From NCBI RefSeq assembly GCF_000146285.1, contig NZ_GL385912.1:1555201-1619200 (forward strand): a stretch of 64,000 bases of DNA, read 5' to 3'. Within the stretch, counting starts at the first letter, position 1. Every line of letters begins with the position of its first letter. Of the stretch, positions 56,682-64,000 are shown in pieces. A program made the translations under genes and the position numbers. Below the pieces are notes generated by a model. It was not told the DNA's origin, did not search any database, and saw only the letters and a list, made by a program, of their open reading frames with translations. Source of the DNA: Mobiluncus curtisii subsp. curtisii ATCC 35241. GTDB lineage: Bacteria > Actinomycetota > Actinomycetes > Actinomycetales > Actinomycetaceae.

Positions 56682-57860
56682 ATGTCCCATTCCGAGAGGC
56701 ATCCGGAGTGGCGCAACCCTTTTGTACCAGCCGGTCGTTATTTTGGTTTTGTGGGTATCTCTGCATGGATTCTGTTAGGTCTGACATTGGTGGTCACCGT
56801 GGTACTTTTACCGCAGGTGGCAAAATCGCGACGGCTGATGGGACAAGCCCGAAACGATGATCGTTTTTCGGATGGAGTGCGGCTCTTGGACCTGGACCAA
56901 CAGGCGCAGCGACCGCATTCTGTAGAGGTTGCGCTGCATAAAAACCAAGGTAAGCTCGGACTCGCAGCGACCCGTCCCATTAAAATGGCTCAGGATTTGA
57001 GAACCTACACAGAGATAAAAGCCAACCGCGCAGCGGCAGCTTCCAATCGGGTTACTTCTGCTCGTCGTCGTGCCGGACTGCTGGGAGCTATGGTGCTTGC
57101 CTTGATTATAGTTGGTGCGTTTGCAGCCACCGGTTTCCTCGCTTGGTGGGTGATGGTAGCTCCTGTGATGGGTATAGGGGCAACCATTTCGTGGGGAGTT
57201 ATTGCGGCGAAGCGCGGTCGCGAACAAGATCGTCAATTCCAGCAGTCCATTCGGGCTTTGGAAAAGCGTTTGGCGCAAAGCCCTGCGGGAAGAGCTGCAT
57301 TGCAGTCCGTCGGAATGCGCGGAGCTAAGCAGTGGGCTAAAGTTGCGGCGACTTCGCTAGCGGGAGGAAAACAAATGCCTGGCACTCTGGCGCAAGCCGT
57401 GCGGATAGCTAATGAAGCAGCGCCTACCGCGGCAGTGAGCATAACTGCGGAAACAGACCGGCCGGCAGATATGAAACGTTCGGTACAGAAATCTGCTGAC
57501 GTCGAAGTGCCGGAAAAGGTAGCAAAGGTAAACTCCCGCGGCGACAAACAGATTACCTCTGAGAAAGCTCCAAACTCTGAACTCGTAGAAAAACCCACTA
57601 AAACCGCGTCTGAACCCGCTGTGAAAAAGTGGAATCCTGCAGACTTGCCGACTCCGTCTTACACGCTTAAGACCGGAGCGATACGCCAGGTGGTTGTGGA
57701 ACAAGACTTCCGAGCTGATTGGCAATATGCACCAGTACCGATGCGTCCGCAAACTGCTCAGATTCTGCCCGCCGGTGAGGCTCTGAGCGCTGAAGATATT
57801 AGCGTTGCACCGGTGGATTTGGAAAGCATTCTCGAGCGACGCCGCGCCAGTGGAGATTGA
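56682..57860 (+). CDS. Divisome protein SepX/GlpR-like
   Basis: The 392-residue membrane protein has one N-terminal transmembrane helix (about 24-46), a conserved DGVRLLDLDQ-like segment, a pair of helices (about 130-175) and a C-terminal KWNPADLPTPSYTLK motif, the pattern of the actinobacterial SepX/GlpR family, which in Streptomyces works with FtsZ in cell division. The order galU-moeA-rimJ-sepX-tRNA-Ala also fits. The middle Lys/Glu/Pro-rich part is variable. The start is uncertain: ATG 56682 here, TTG 56673 possible. A GGTACAAAA word in the minus direction is at 56720-56728. Confidence 0.8.
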   Translation: MSHSERHPEWRNPFVPAGRYFGFVGISAWILLGLTLVVTVVLLPQVAKSRRLMGQARNDDRFSDGVRLLDLDQQAQRPHSVEVALHKNQGKLGLAATRPIKMAQDLRTYTEIKANRAAAASNRVTSARRRAGLLGAMVLALIIVGAFAATGFLAWWVMVAPVMGIGATISWGVIAAKRGREQDRQFQQSIRALEKRLAQSPAGRAALQSVGMRGAKQWAKVAATSLAGGKQMPGTLAQAVRIANEAAPTAAVSITAETDRPADMKRSVQKSADVEVPEKVAKVNSRGDKQITSEKAPNSELVEKPTKTASEPAVKKWNPADLPTPSYTLKTGAIRQVVVEQDFRADWQYAPVPMRPQTAQILPAGEALSAEDISVAPVDLESILERRRASGD

Positions 57861-57962
57861 GGCGAATTCCCGGTTTAGTTCCCGGCATTCCGACACGACG
57901 TCGTCAGGGCAACGAGGAAAATTGGAAGTTAGCTACTTCAACCGCTACAATCTATACGAACC

Positions 57963-58035
57963 GGGGCATTGGCGCAGTTGGTAGCGCGCAACGTTCGCAA
58001 TGTTGAGGTCAGGGGTTCGAATCCCCTATGCTCCA
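57963..58035 (+). tRNA. tRNA-Ala (anticodon CGC)
   Basis: Cloverleaf with acceptor GGGGCAT / ATGCTCC (one GU pair), D arm GCGCAGTTGGTAGCGC, anticodon loop TTCGCAA with CGC, and T arm GTTCGAATC. CCA is not encoded. Confidence 0.95.
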
Positions 58036-58240
58036 CCGGAAAAGTATAACCGCAGGTTCCAGAGATTTTAGGGCTGAGAAATAGACTAAAAACCACCCAT
58101 TTTGCGGTTTGGTGACCTGCGAAAGCCGTACTATCCGTGGATATATCTGAAAGGACTCGACACCCCTAGTTTTACGACTGGAAGTTCAGAATTGAGCGAA
58201 GCCGGTTCCGATTCTAGTGTCGTAGACAATAGTCGAATGT

Positions 58241-58684
58241 ATGGAAATGACCCCGTCACCCCAATCGCATTGTCTTCGGAAGAAACTCTGGCATCTGTGC
58301 AGACAAATCATCGGTTTCGGAATTGTGGGATTGCTGGCATTTTTTATCGACTACGCGCTTTTTGCCTTGCTGTATAAAATAGTCGGGATTCATTACCTCA
58401 TTGCGGCAGTGATTTCTTTTTGTGTTTCCCTAGCCTTTAACTATGCGGCATCTATGCGCTATGTGTTTCGGCACAAGAGTGACATGACGCGCCGACGTGA
58501 GGTGGTACTGTTCTTCGTGGGTGCTGTCATTGGATTGGGCATCAACGAAATCATGCTCTACGTCGGCGACGTCGTGTTCTGTATTGAGCCGCTCATCACA
58601 AAAATCCTTGCCACCGTGGTGGTGGCAGCGTGGAACTTTGTGACGCGGAAAATCTTTTTGGACTCTCGTGAATCAGAAAGTTGA
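58241..58684 (+). CDS. GtrA-family membrane protein
   Basis: A 147-residue protein with four transmembrane helices and GtrA-family features: IIGFGIVGLLAFFIDYALFALLY, FCVSLAFNYAASMRYVFRHK and the C-terminal NFVTRKIFLDS. GtrA proteins flip lipid-linked sugars or assist glycosyltransferases in cell-wall or O-antigen synthesis. No glycosyltransferase is adjacent, so the partner is unknown. ATG 58241 is chosen for length. Confidence 0.85.
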   Translation: MEMTPSPQSHCLRKKLWHLCRQIIGFGIVGLLAFFIDYALFALLYKIVGIHYLIAAVISFCVSLAFNYAASMRYVFRHKSDMTRRREVVLFFVGAVIGLGINEIMLYVGDVVFCIEPLITKILATVVVAAWNFVTRKIFLDSRESES

Positions 58685-59719
58685 CGTGTCGATCACGTAG
58701 CGATAGCGCACCTTGGAATTCACCACGTTATTCCAGGCTTCGTTAATTTTATTGCCACTGATGATTTCAATCTGGGGTGCAATGTCATGTTCTGCGCAGA
58801 AATTCAGGACTTCTTGAGTCTTGGCGATGCCTCCGATACTGGAACCAGCGATAATCTTTTGATCGTTGACGACACTGCGCATCAAGAATTGTTGCCTGTG
58901 CTCGGGCAGCCCGACTACAGCCACGACGCCTTCAGGCTTCACGCAACCAACTAGGTCATCAAGTTCTACCCCATCGCTCAGTGTGGAGACGACCAGGTCG
59001 AATTGTCCAGCCATAGACTCCCAAGTGCCATCTTCACTGGTGGGGTGTAACTGTACTGCCCCGAAACGCATGGCGTCAGCCTCTTTGGCGCGAGTACGTG
59101 AAATGACGTGTGTCTCGGCTCCTAGAGCGGCAGAAATTTGGACCCCCATGTGCCCCAGACCGCCCATTCCCACAATGGCGACTTTCTTGCCGGGACCGGC
59201 GCCCCAGCGTGTTAAGGGTGAGTACAAGGTGATCCCTGCGCACAAAATTGGTGCTGCCTTGTCCAACGGAATGGAATCCGGAATGTGGCAAATGTAGTCT
59301 TGTTCAACAGTGATTCCCTGTGAGTAGCCCCCGGCGGTAGGCAGTCCATCACGTCCCACACAGTTGTAAGTCCAGATAGTGCCTCCGTCGCTGCGGCAGA
59401 ACTGTTCGCTGCCTGCTCGGCAAGTCTCACAATGCCCGCAGGAATCGACGAAGCAGCCCACTCCCACGCGGTCCCCGACCTTAAATTTTGTAACGTCTGT
59501 TCCAACCTTTGTCACAATCCCTGCAATTTCATGACCGGGTGTCAGCGGGTAGGTGACGGAACCCCATTCGCCACGACCGGTGTGAATGTCAGAGTGACAG
59601 ACTCCGGCATATTTCACTTCAAAATAAACCTCGGTGGGGCCGGGCTCCCGGCGTTCCAAGACTGTGGGGTGAAAAGGCTGATCGGGTCCATCCATTGCGT
59701 AGGCTTTTACTTGTGTCAT
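58673..59719 (-). CDS. Zinc-dependent NAD(P) alcohol dehydrogenase
   Basis: The 348-residue protein is a medium-chain dehydrogenase with catalytic zinc residues in GVCHSDIHTGRG and GHEIAGIV, a structural zinc site CGHCETCRAGSEQFC, and the Rossmann motif GMGGLGHMG. The pattern matches the YahK/cinnamyl-alcohol dehydrogenase-like group, often NADPH-dependent aldehyde reductases. ATG 59719 is chosen because GAGGAGGAGC stands before it; the frame extends to 59734. It is convergent with the GtrA gene and overlaps its end by 12 bases. Confidence 0.9.
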   Translation of the reverse strand: MTQVKAYAMDGPDQPFHPTVLERREPGPTEVYFEVKYAGVCHSDIHTGRGEWGSVTYPLTPGHEIAGIVTKVGTDVTKFKVGDRVGVGCFVDSCGHCETCRAGSEQFCRSDGGTIWTYNCVGRDGLPTAGGYSQGITVEQDYICHIPDSIPLDKAAPILCAGITLYSPLTRWGAGPGKKVAIVGMGGLGHMGVQISAALGAETHVISRTRAKEADAMRFGAVQLHPTSEDGTWESMAGQFDLVVSTLSDGVELDDLVGCVKPEGVVAVVGLPEHRQQFLMRSVVNDQKIIAGSSIGGIAKTQEVLNFCAEHDIAPQIEIISGNKINEAWNNVVNSKVRYRYVIDTSTF

Positions 59720-59900
59720 TATGCTCCTCCTCAAATTCGGGCAAAGCCGCGAGAGTAGGGGACGCGCAGCCTTACCCAGATGTGTCGCTGCTTTCAGCTT
59801 AATCCAATTTCATTTTGCTGGGAAGGGGGCAGCTGAAACCAGGAAAAATTGTGAGAAAGAATATATACAAGACCTAGGTATAAATTGCTTGGATAACGCC

Positions 59901-60536
59901 TTAGAGAGTCTTGGCGACATCTTGGACCACCGAGATTACACCGCTAATCATCAGCTCCACCGCGATGGCTGCGAGCAGCATTCCAGCTAGTCGGGTCATT
60001 ACCGCGACGCCCGAATTCCCCAAGAAATGAATAATCGGAGTTGCAAAATGCATAGCCAGCCAGGAGGCGAACATGACTGCGAAAGCTCCACTTGCCACCG
60101 CTATTACAGACAGAGGATGATGACCCGCATTTCCCATCGCAACCATCAGCGCCACTATCGACCCCGGTCCTGCTAACAGGGGAGTGCCCAGTGGGACAGC
60201 TGCAATGTTTAGGGAGCCTCCTTCTTCGCCGACAGTTCCTTCCGCTCCGGTCAGAAGCTGAAGAGCCACAATCAACAGCAGCAACCCGCCGGAAATCTGT
60301 AGAGCTGCGGGACTGATTCCCAACAGCCCGAACAGCTGAAAGCCAAAGAACCCGAATACGAACAGAATGACGATCGCCAACAAGTTAGCCTGCAAAGCCA
60401 CAGTTTGACGCTGCTTCTTAGGGAGGTCTTTTGTCAGAGACATGAATACGGGGAGGTTCCCAAAAGGGTCGATGATTACAAACAAGGTCGTGAAAGTGGA
60501 GATAAACAACCCAAGTTCTGCGTTTAGCGATTCCAC
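59901..60536 (-). CDS. MarC-family membrane protein
   Basis: A 211-residue six-helix membrane protein of the MarC family (UPF0056): VIIDPFGNLPVFMSL near the start, GVPLGTPLLAGPGSI and the C-terminal GMLLAAIAVELMISG. Function in the family is unknown. GTG 60536 lies 12 bases after the uppP stop with GCAGG upstream, so it is probably translated with uppP. The frame extends further up to 60605 through the uppP coding end. Confidence 0.85.
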   Translation of the reverse strand: MESLNAELGLFISTFTTLFVIIDPFGNLPVFMSLTKDLPKKQRQTVALQANLLAIVILFVFGFFGFQLFGLLGISPAALQISGGLLLLIVALQLLTGAEGTVGEEGGSLNIAAVPLGTPLLAGPGSIVALMVAMGNAGHHPLSVIAVASGAFAVMFASWLAMHFATPIIHFLGNSGVAVMTRLAGMLLAAIAVELMISGVISVVQDVAKTL

Positions 60537-60547
60537 GGTACCTGCTT

Positions 60548-61420
60548 TCAATTCGCTGGAATAACGCCAGCAATCAGCAGCACCGCAATTAGCCCGCCGA
60601 TGCACAGACGATAGATGATGAAAGAATTAAAGCTATGTTTCGAGACAAACTTCAACAGCCAAGCAATAGAAACATAGCCGATTACAAATGACATGACCAG
60701 CCCTAAAAGGGTGGGTGCCCAGCCTACGGTTTCCCCGATAGTGTCGAAATTGCTGATGCCCTCGAGAGTCCCCGCGGCGACCAAAGCCGGAATTCCCAGG
60801 AAAAAGGACAACCGGGTCGCTAGCACCCGGTCAAAGCCGAGGAACAGCCCTGCAGAAATTGTCGCCCCGGATCTCGAAACCCCAGGAATCAGCGATACAC
60901 ACTGCATTAAACCAATGAGTAACGCCTGAATTATGGTGGTTTGATTATCAGAATTGGTGTTTTGCCAGCTATGAGCGGGCTTACTCGCCATTCGGCGAGC
61001 TGCATACTGGTCGGCAGCGAACAGTACTGCTGACCAGACTACCAATCCTGCCGCTACGAACCACATGGAGCGCAAGCCTGTCTCTATAAAATCTTTAAAC
61101 AGCAAGCCCACCACAGCAATCGGCACCGACCCAATGATGATGGCCCAGCCGAAACGGTAATCGGGATGGCGGCGGGCGGACTTGTGAAATACCCCCGTCA
61201 CCCAAGCCTTAATGATGCGCCAAATATCGCTCCAAAAATAAAGTACTGCCGCCGCGATGGCGCCGATTTGAATGACCGCTGTGAAAGCGACCATCCCTAC
61301 GTCATCGATTTGTTTACCCATCAGGTATTCAGCGATTGTGAGGTGTCCCGTTGAAGAGACCGGTAAGTATTCTGTAATGCCCTCGACGATACCGAGGATT
61401 AGCGCTTCCCACCATGACAT
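60548..61420 (-). CDS. uppP: Undecaprenyl-diphosphatase
   Basis: UppP (BacA) dephosphorylates undecaprenyl diphosphate, recycling the lipid carrier of cell-wall precursors, and can give bacitracin resistance. The 290-residue protein has multiple transmembrane helices and both active-site motifs, GIVEGITEYLPVSSTGHL and PGVSRSGATISAGLFLG. ATG 61420 (MSWWEALILG) is chosen because the homology begins there; the frame extends upstream to 61627 with unrelated sequence overlapping the promoter region of the ABC exporter genes. Confidence 0.93.
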   Translation of the reverse strand: MSWWEALILGIVEGITEYLPVSSTGHLTIAEYLMGKQIDDVGMVAFTAVIQIGAIAAAVLYFWSDIWRIIKAWVTGVFHKSARRHPDYRFGWAIIIGSVPIAVVGLLFKDFIETGLRSMWFVAAGLVVWSAVLFAADQYAARRMASKPAHSWQNTNSDNQTTIIQALLIGLMQCVSLIPGVSRSGATISAGLFLGFDRVLATRLSFFLGIPALVAAGTLEGISNFDTIGETVGWAPTLLGLVMSFVIGYVSIAWLLKFVSKHSFNSFIIYRLCIGGLIAVLLIAGVIPAN

Positions 61421-61588
61421 GGGTTTTATCCTATACGCCACACCGGGAGACCTTGGCAAACGGAACCGGATGCGTGGGGGCGGGTTCTTTCGACAGGGCA
61501 GCAGAAAATTTAACGGAATTGGATGCGAGGGAGTGAGAGAATGTGTATTCTGACAATAACGTAACAAAAATTGAGGGGGAAACTCTTG

Positions 61589-62572
61589 GTGCAAAACAGT
61601 AAGACTCTGTGTATTGAGGGCTTGCACAAATCTTTTGGAACGCGTGAAGTTTTACGAGGGGTTTCTATGAATGTGCAGCCTGGTCAGATTTTGGGTTTTG
61701 TGGGAGCCAACGGAGCCGGGAAAACCACAACCATGCGTATCGTGATGGGCATTACTAATCCGAATCAAGGACGGGTGACTTTCGGGGGCGAACCTATAGA
61801 TGCCACGGTGCGGGCCTCAATCGGCTATATGCCGGAGGAACGCGGTCTGTATCCAAAGATGAAAGTTGGCGAGCAGCTGGAATATTTTGCCAGATTGCAC
61901 GGTCAGAATCGAAGCATTGCACGCGAATCAACCCAGCGCTGGGTACAGCGTTTAGGAGTGTCCGAGCGGCTGAAAGATAATGTGGAAAAACTTTCCCTCG
62001 GCAACCAACAGCGCGTGCAGCTAGCGGCGGCGTTGGTTCACAATCCGGTGCTGCTGATTCTCGACGAACCGTTTTCGGGCTTGGATCCGCTGGCAGTAGA
62101 TGTCATGAGTGGAGTTTTGCAGGAGTATGCGGCACAAGGGGTGCCGGTCATTTTCTCGTCTCATCAGCTGTCCCTGGTGGAGTCGCTGTGTACGCACGTG
62201 TCGATTCTTTCAGGCGGCTCCATAGTTGCCTCGGGGGAGGTTGAAAAGTTGCGGAGAGAAGTGGGGACTCCGATGGTTCGGTTGTGCGGCGATGCAGCTG
62301 CCGTTGCGGCAGGGGCGGATGCTGCCCGAAAATTAAATCAATCGGTACAGTTTATTTCCGGCGGTTTGCTGGTGCCGGTTCTCTCAGACAGCCCTACGGC
62401 TCACGCCATACTGCAGGCCGCCGTTGAGACGGGGAGTGTCACCGAATTTGTCCCGGTAATCCCCTCTCTGGCGGAAATCTTCCGCAGCGCCGTGGAAGAA
62501 AGCGAACCAAAATCCGGGGTAACCGAGACGGTCAGCACCGAGATTGAGGATGTGAAAGGTGGTCAGCAATGA
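61589..62572 (+). CDS. ABC exporter ATPase (NatA-like)
   Basis: A 327-residue ATPase with Walker A GANGAGKTTT, signature LSLGNQQRVQLAAAL and Walker B LLILDEPFSGLD. Domain order and length are like NatA/CcmA-type exporters. GTG 61589 is chosen because GAGGGGG lies about nine bases upstream; TTG 61571 is an alternative. It ends in a four-base overlap with the permease gene, so the two form an exporter. The substrate is unknown. Confidence 0.9.
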   Translation: MQNSKTLCIEGLHKSFGTREVLRGVSMNVQPGQILGFVGANGAGKTTTMRIVMGITNPNQGRVTFGGEPIDATVRASIGYMPEERGLYPKMKVGEQLEYFARLHGQNRSIARESTQRWVQRLGVSERLKDNVEKLSLGNQQRVQLAAALVHNPVLLILDEPFSGLDPLAVDVMSGVLQEYAAQGVPVIFSSHQLSLVESLCTHVSILSGGSIVASGEVEKLRREVGTPMVRLCGDAAAVAAGADAARKLNQSVQFISGGLLVPVLSDSPTAHAILQAAVETGSVTEFVPVIPSLAEIFRSAVEESEPKSGVTETVSTEIEDVKGGQQ

Positions 62573-63792
62573 AACAAATCATGATTATTGCCGGGCGCGA
62601 GTTCTCGGTGCGAATGAAATCCAAATCCACCATTATCTCTACCATTGTGGTGGTGCTGGTGGTGTTAATAGCAGGGGGATTGGCAAATTTCTTTCACCTC
62701 TCCGAAGCGGACACCGAGAAAATCGGCGTAACCACCCAAACCCAAAGTTACGCACCGGCCTTTGAACCCGAGGCGAATCCCTTTCTGAATACAGCTTCCC
62801 CGATGGGACCAGCGTATGAGGTAAAGGGATACGCCGACGACCAGGAATTGGAACAGGCGGTACAAAACAAGGAGATTAGCCTGGGGATTGGCGGTACTGC
62901 GGATAAGCCAGTGGTGTTTAGCGATGGACCGGCTTCTCCTACGGCGATGTTGATGATTAATGTCACCGCGCAAAGCGTCATGTTGAGCTCGTATATTGGG
63001 AATCTGGGTGGAAGTTTCCAGGAAATCGCTCAGAAAATGCAACAGGTGCAGGTCGAGGTGAAAGACGTCTCAGAGTCCGAGGCTAGCGGGGATGACTTTA
63101 ACTTCGCGGCTTACCTGGTGGTAATGGTGCTCATTACTCTGCTATTTGGCCTCGTCATGGCGTCGGGACAACTGGTGGCTAACGGTGTCGTGGAAGAAAA
63201 ATCCTCACGAATAGTGGAAATTCTGGTTTCGACAGTGACGCCTATGCAGCTCCTCATCGGCAAGATTCTGGGCATCACACTATTAGGAGCCCTGCAAATC
63301 GTAATCATGGGCTCAGCTGGACTGGTGGCCTTGTTAATTTCCGGCCTGGCCAGCGGAATCCGGATTGACCTGGCCAGTTTCTCTGGCTGGTACATAGTGT
63401 GGTTTATCTTGGGCTTAGCGACCTATATGGTGCTATTCGCCGGGGCGGGGGCACTGGCATCGCGTCAAGAAGATGTTGGCCAGTCCACCCTTCCGCTCAT
63501 TTTGCTGCAGATGGGCGGGTTCTACGCCGCCATTTTCTCGCTCCTTACGCCCGGAAGCGTCTTCATCAAAGTGGTCTCGTTAATCCCGTTCCTCAACTGC
63601 TACGCGATGCCGGCACGTCAGCTTGCCTCCTCCACCGTGGAGTGGTGGGAGCCTTGGCTTTCTGTGCTGATAAACCTGGCGATTCTCCCCTTCTTGCTAT
63701 GGCTGGGGGCGCGACTGTATCGAGGAGGAATCCTGGCTACAGGCGCACGAATGAAACTGACGGATGCTTTGCGCCAAAAAGCCGCTTTGTAA
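62569..63792 (+). CDS. ABC-2 type exporter permease (NatB-like)
   Basis: A 407-residue membrane protein with one N-terminal helix (about 20-43), an extracytoplasmic domain (about 44-180) and five more helices (about 185-395), typical of NatB/YhaP-like ABC-2 permeases. VEEKSSRIVEILVSTVTPMQLLIGKILG is the family's coupling segment. It overlaps the ATPase gene by ATGA with AGGTGG upstream, so translation is coupled. The extracytoplasmic loop contains one copy of the recurrent GAACRNNNGGTACAAAA word (62851-62867). Confidence 0.88.
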   Translation: MKQIMIIAGREFSVRMKSKSTIISTIVVVLVVLIAGGLANFFHLSEADTEKIGVTTQTQSYAPAFEPEANPFLNTASPMGPAYEVKGYADDQELEQAVQNKEISLGIGGTADKPVVFSDGPASPTAMLMINVTAQSVMLSSYIGNLGGSFQEIAQKMQQVQVEVKDVSESEASGDDFNFAAYLVVMVLITLLFGLVMASGQLVANGVVEEKSSRIVEILVSTVTPMQLLIGKILGITLLGALQIVIMGSAGLVALLISGLASGIRIDLASFSGWYIVWFILGLATYMVLFAGAGALASRQEDVGQSTLPLILLQMGGFYAAIFSLLTPGSVFIKVVSLIPFLNCYAMPARQLASSTVEWWEPWLSVLINLAILPFLLWLGARLYRGGILATGARMKLTDALRQKAAL

Positions 63793-64000
63793 AACCGTTG
63801 GAAACACAGGGAAAATAGCGCATGTGCAACTTCGATTTGACACTGTGTAGAAAACCTACTAAGTTATATATCCGTTGCGCTTGAGACTGATAAAGTCGAA
63901 AGGGCAGCAACTCGGGTCTGATGGCAAAGTTACGGAATGAACCGCGAGAGGATTTCTGTGCTCTAAAATCGGGTTCCCCGGTGCGAGGGTGACTTCGCGC

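Noticed and set aside
63793..64000. A short reading frame starting in the last 100 bases
   Set aside because: It stops after about 23 codons and shows no recognisable product.

Overview
The window looks like part of a medium-GC (a little over 50% by eye) actinobacterial chromosome. Several families support this: MurT/GatD lipid II amidation, a SepX/GlpR divisome protein, a LytR_C protein, a DUF3027 protein, a DtxR/IdeR iron repressor with its full set of metal ligands, an extended cold-shock protein, CIRCE-controlled groEL without groES, and a surface protein with cell-wall-binding 2 repeats. The overall set fits Actinomycetaceae, for example a Mobiluncus-like fermenter, but that is an inference. 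Coding density is high. No rRNA genes, CRISPR array, insertion sequence or prophage were seen.

Layout. 1-5 kb: end of a CWB2 surface protein, an orphan MsmK/UgpC-type ATPase and a membrane Ser/Thr kinase. 5-10 kb: tRNA-Thr, the nadA-nadB-nadC NAD operon with ung, and a LytR_C protein. 10-13.5 kb: groEL behind two CIRCE operators, an unknown membrane-anchored protein and an orphan WXG100 protein. 13.5-17.4 kb: a degenerate HD-like protein and a two-component system. 17.5-22 kb: a DUF2520 protein, two bacterial PH-domain membrane proteins and panC. 22-25 kb: a CsoR-like protein without ligands, lysS and gluQ. 24.9-30.8 kb: an unusual sulfur-relay cluster on the minus strand. 31-37.5 kb: murT-gatD, an NYN-domain protein, a TPM-like membrane protein, a cold-shock protein and DUF3027. 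37.5-42.3 kb: a purine permease, serC, ideR/dtxR, an NlpC/P60 hydrolase and tRNA-Arg. 42.3-47.7 kb: a 1544-residue acyl-CoA dehydratase activase-like protein divergent from a TetR regulator. 47.8-53.7 kb: a degenerate helicase/nuclease, a small charged protein, a SAF-domain protein and 5-formyl-THF cyclo-ligase. 53.8-58 kb: galU-moeA-rimJ-sepX and tRNA-Ala. 58-64 kb: a GtrA protein, a zinc alcohol dehydrogenase, marC, uppP and a two-gene ABC exporter. The last 208 bases hold no gene I can support.

The most interesting part is 24864-30837. Two paralogous proteins each join an SQR-like flavoprotein to a C-terminal DsrC/TusE domain, and each is followed by a DsrE2-like protein. The two pairs flank a gpsA-like gene in one co-directional block. 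All three SQR-type cysteines are at identical positions in both paralogs. One paralog has the two-cysteine DsrC tail and the other only the single TusE-type cysteine. This suggests a covalent persulfide relay from flavoprotein to carrier to DsrE2, outside any dissimilatory sulfur locus visible here.

Other points are two DNA motifs that gene calling does not explain: a tandem GTTTTCCACA pair with identical 17-nt spacers upstream of the WXG100 and SAF genes, and a recurring GGTACAAAA word often preceded by GAACR. Several proteins also lack their family's key residues: MurT without zinc-ribbon cysteines, an HD protein with HG, a CsoR-like protein without copper ligands, and a helicase/nuclease missing its signature residues.
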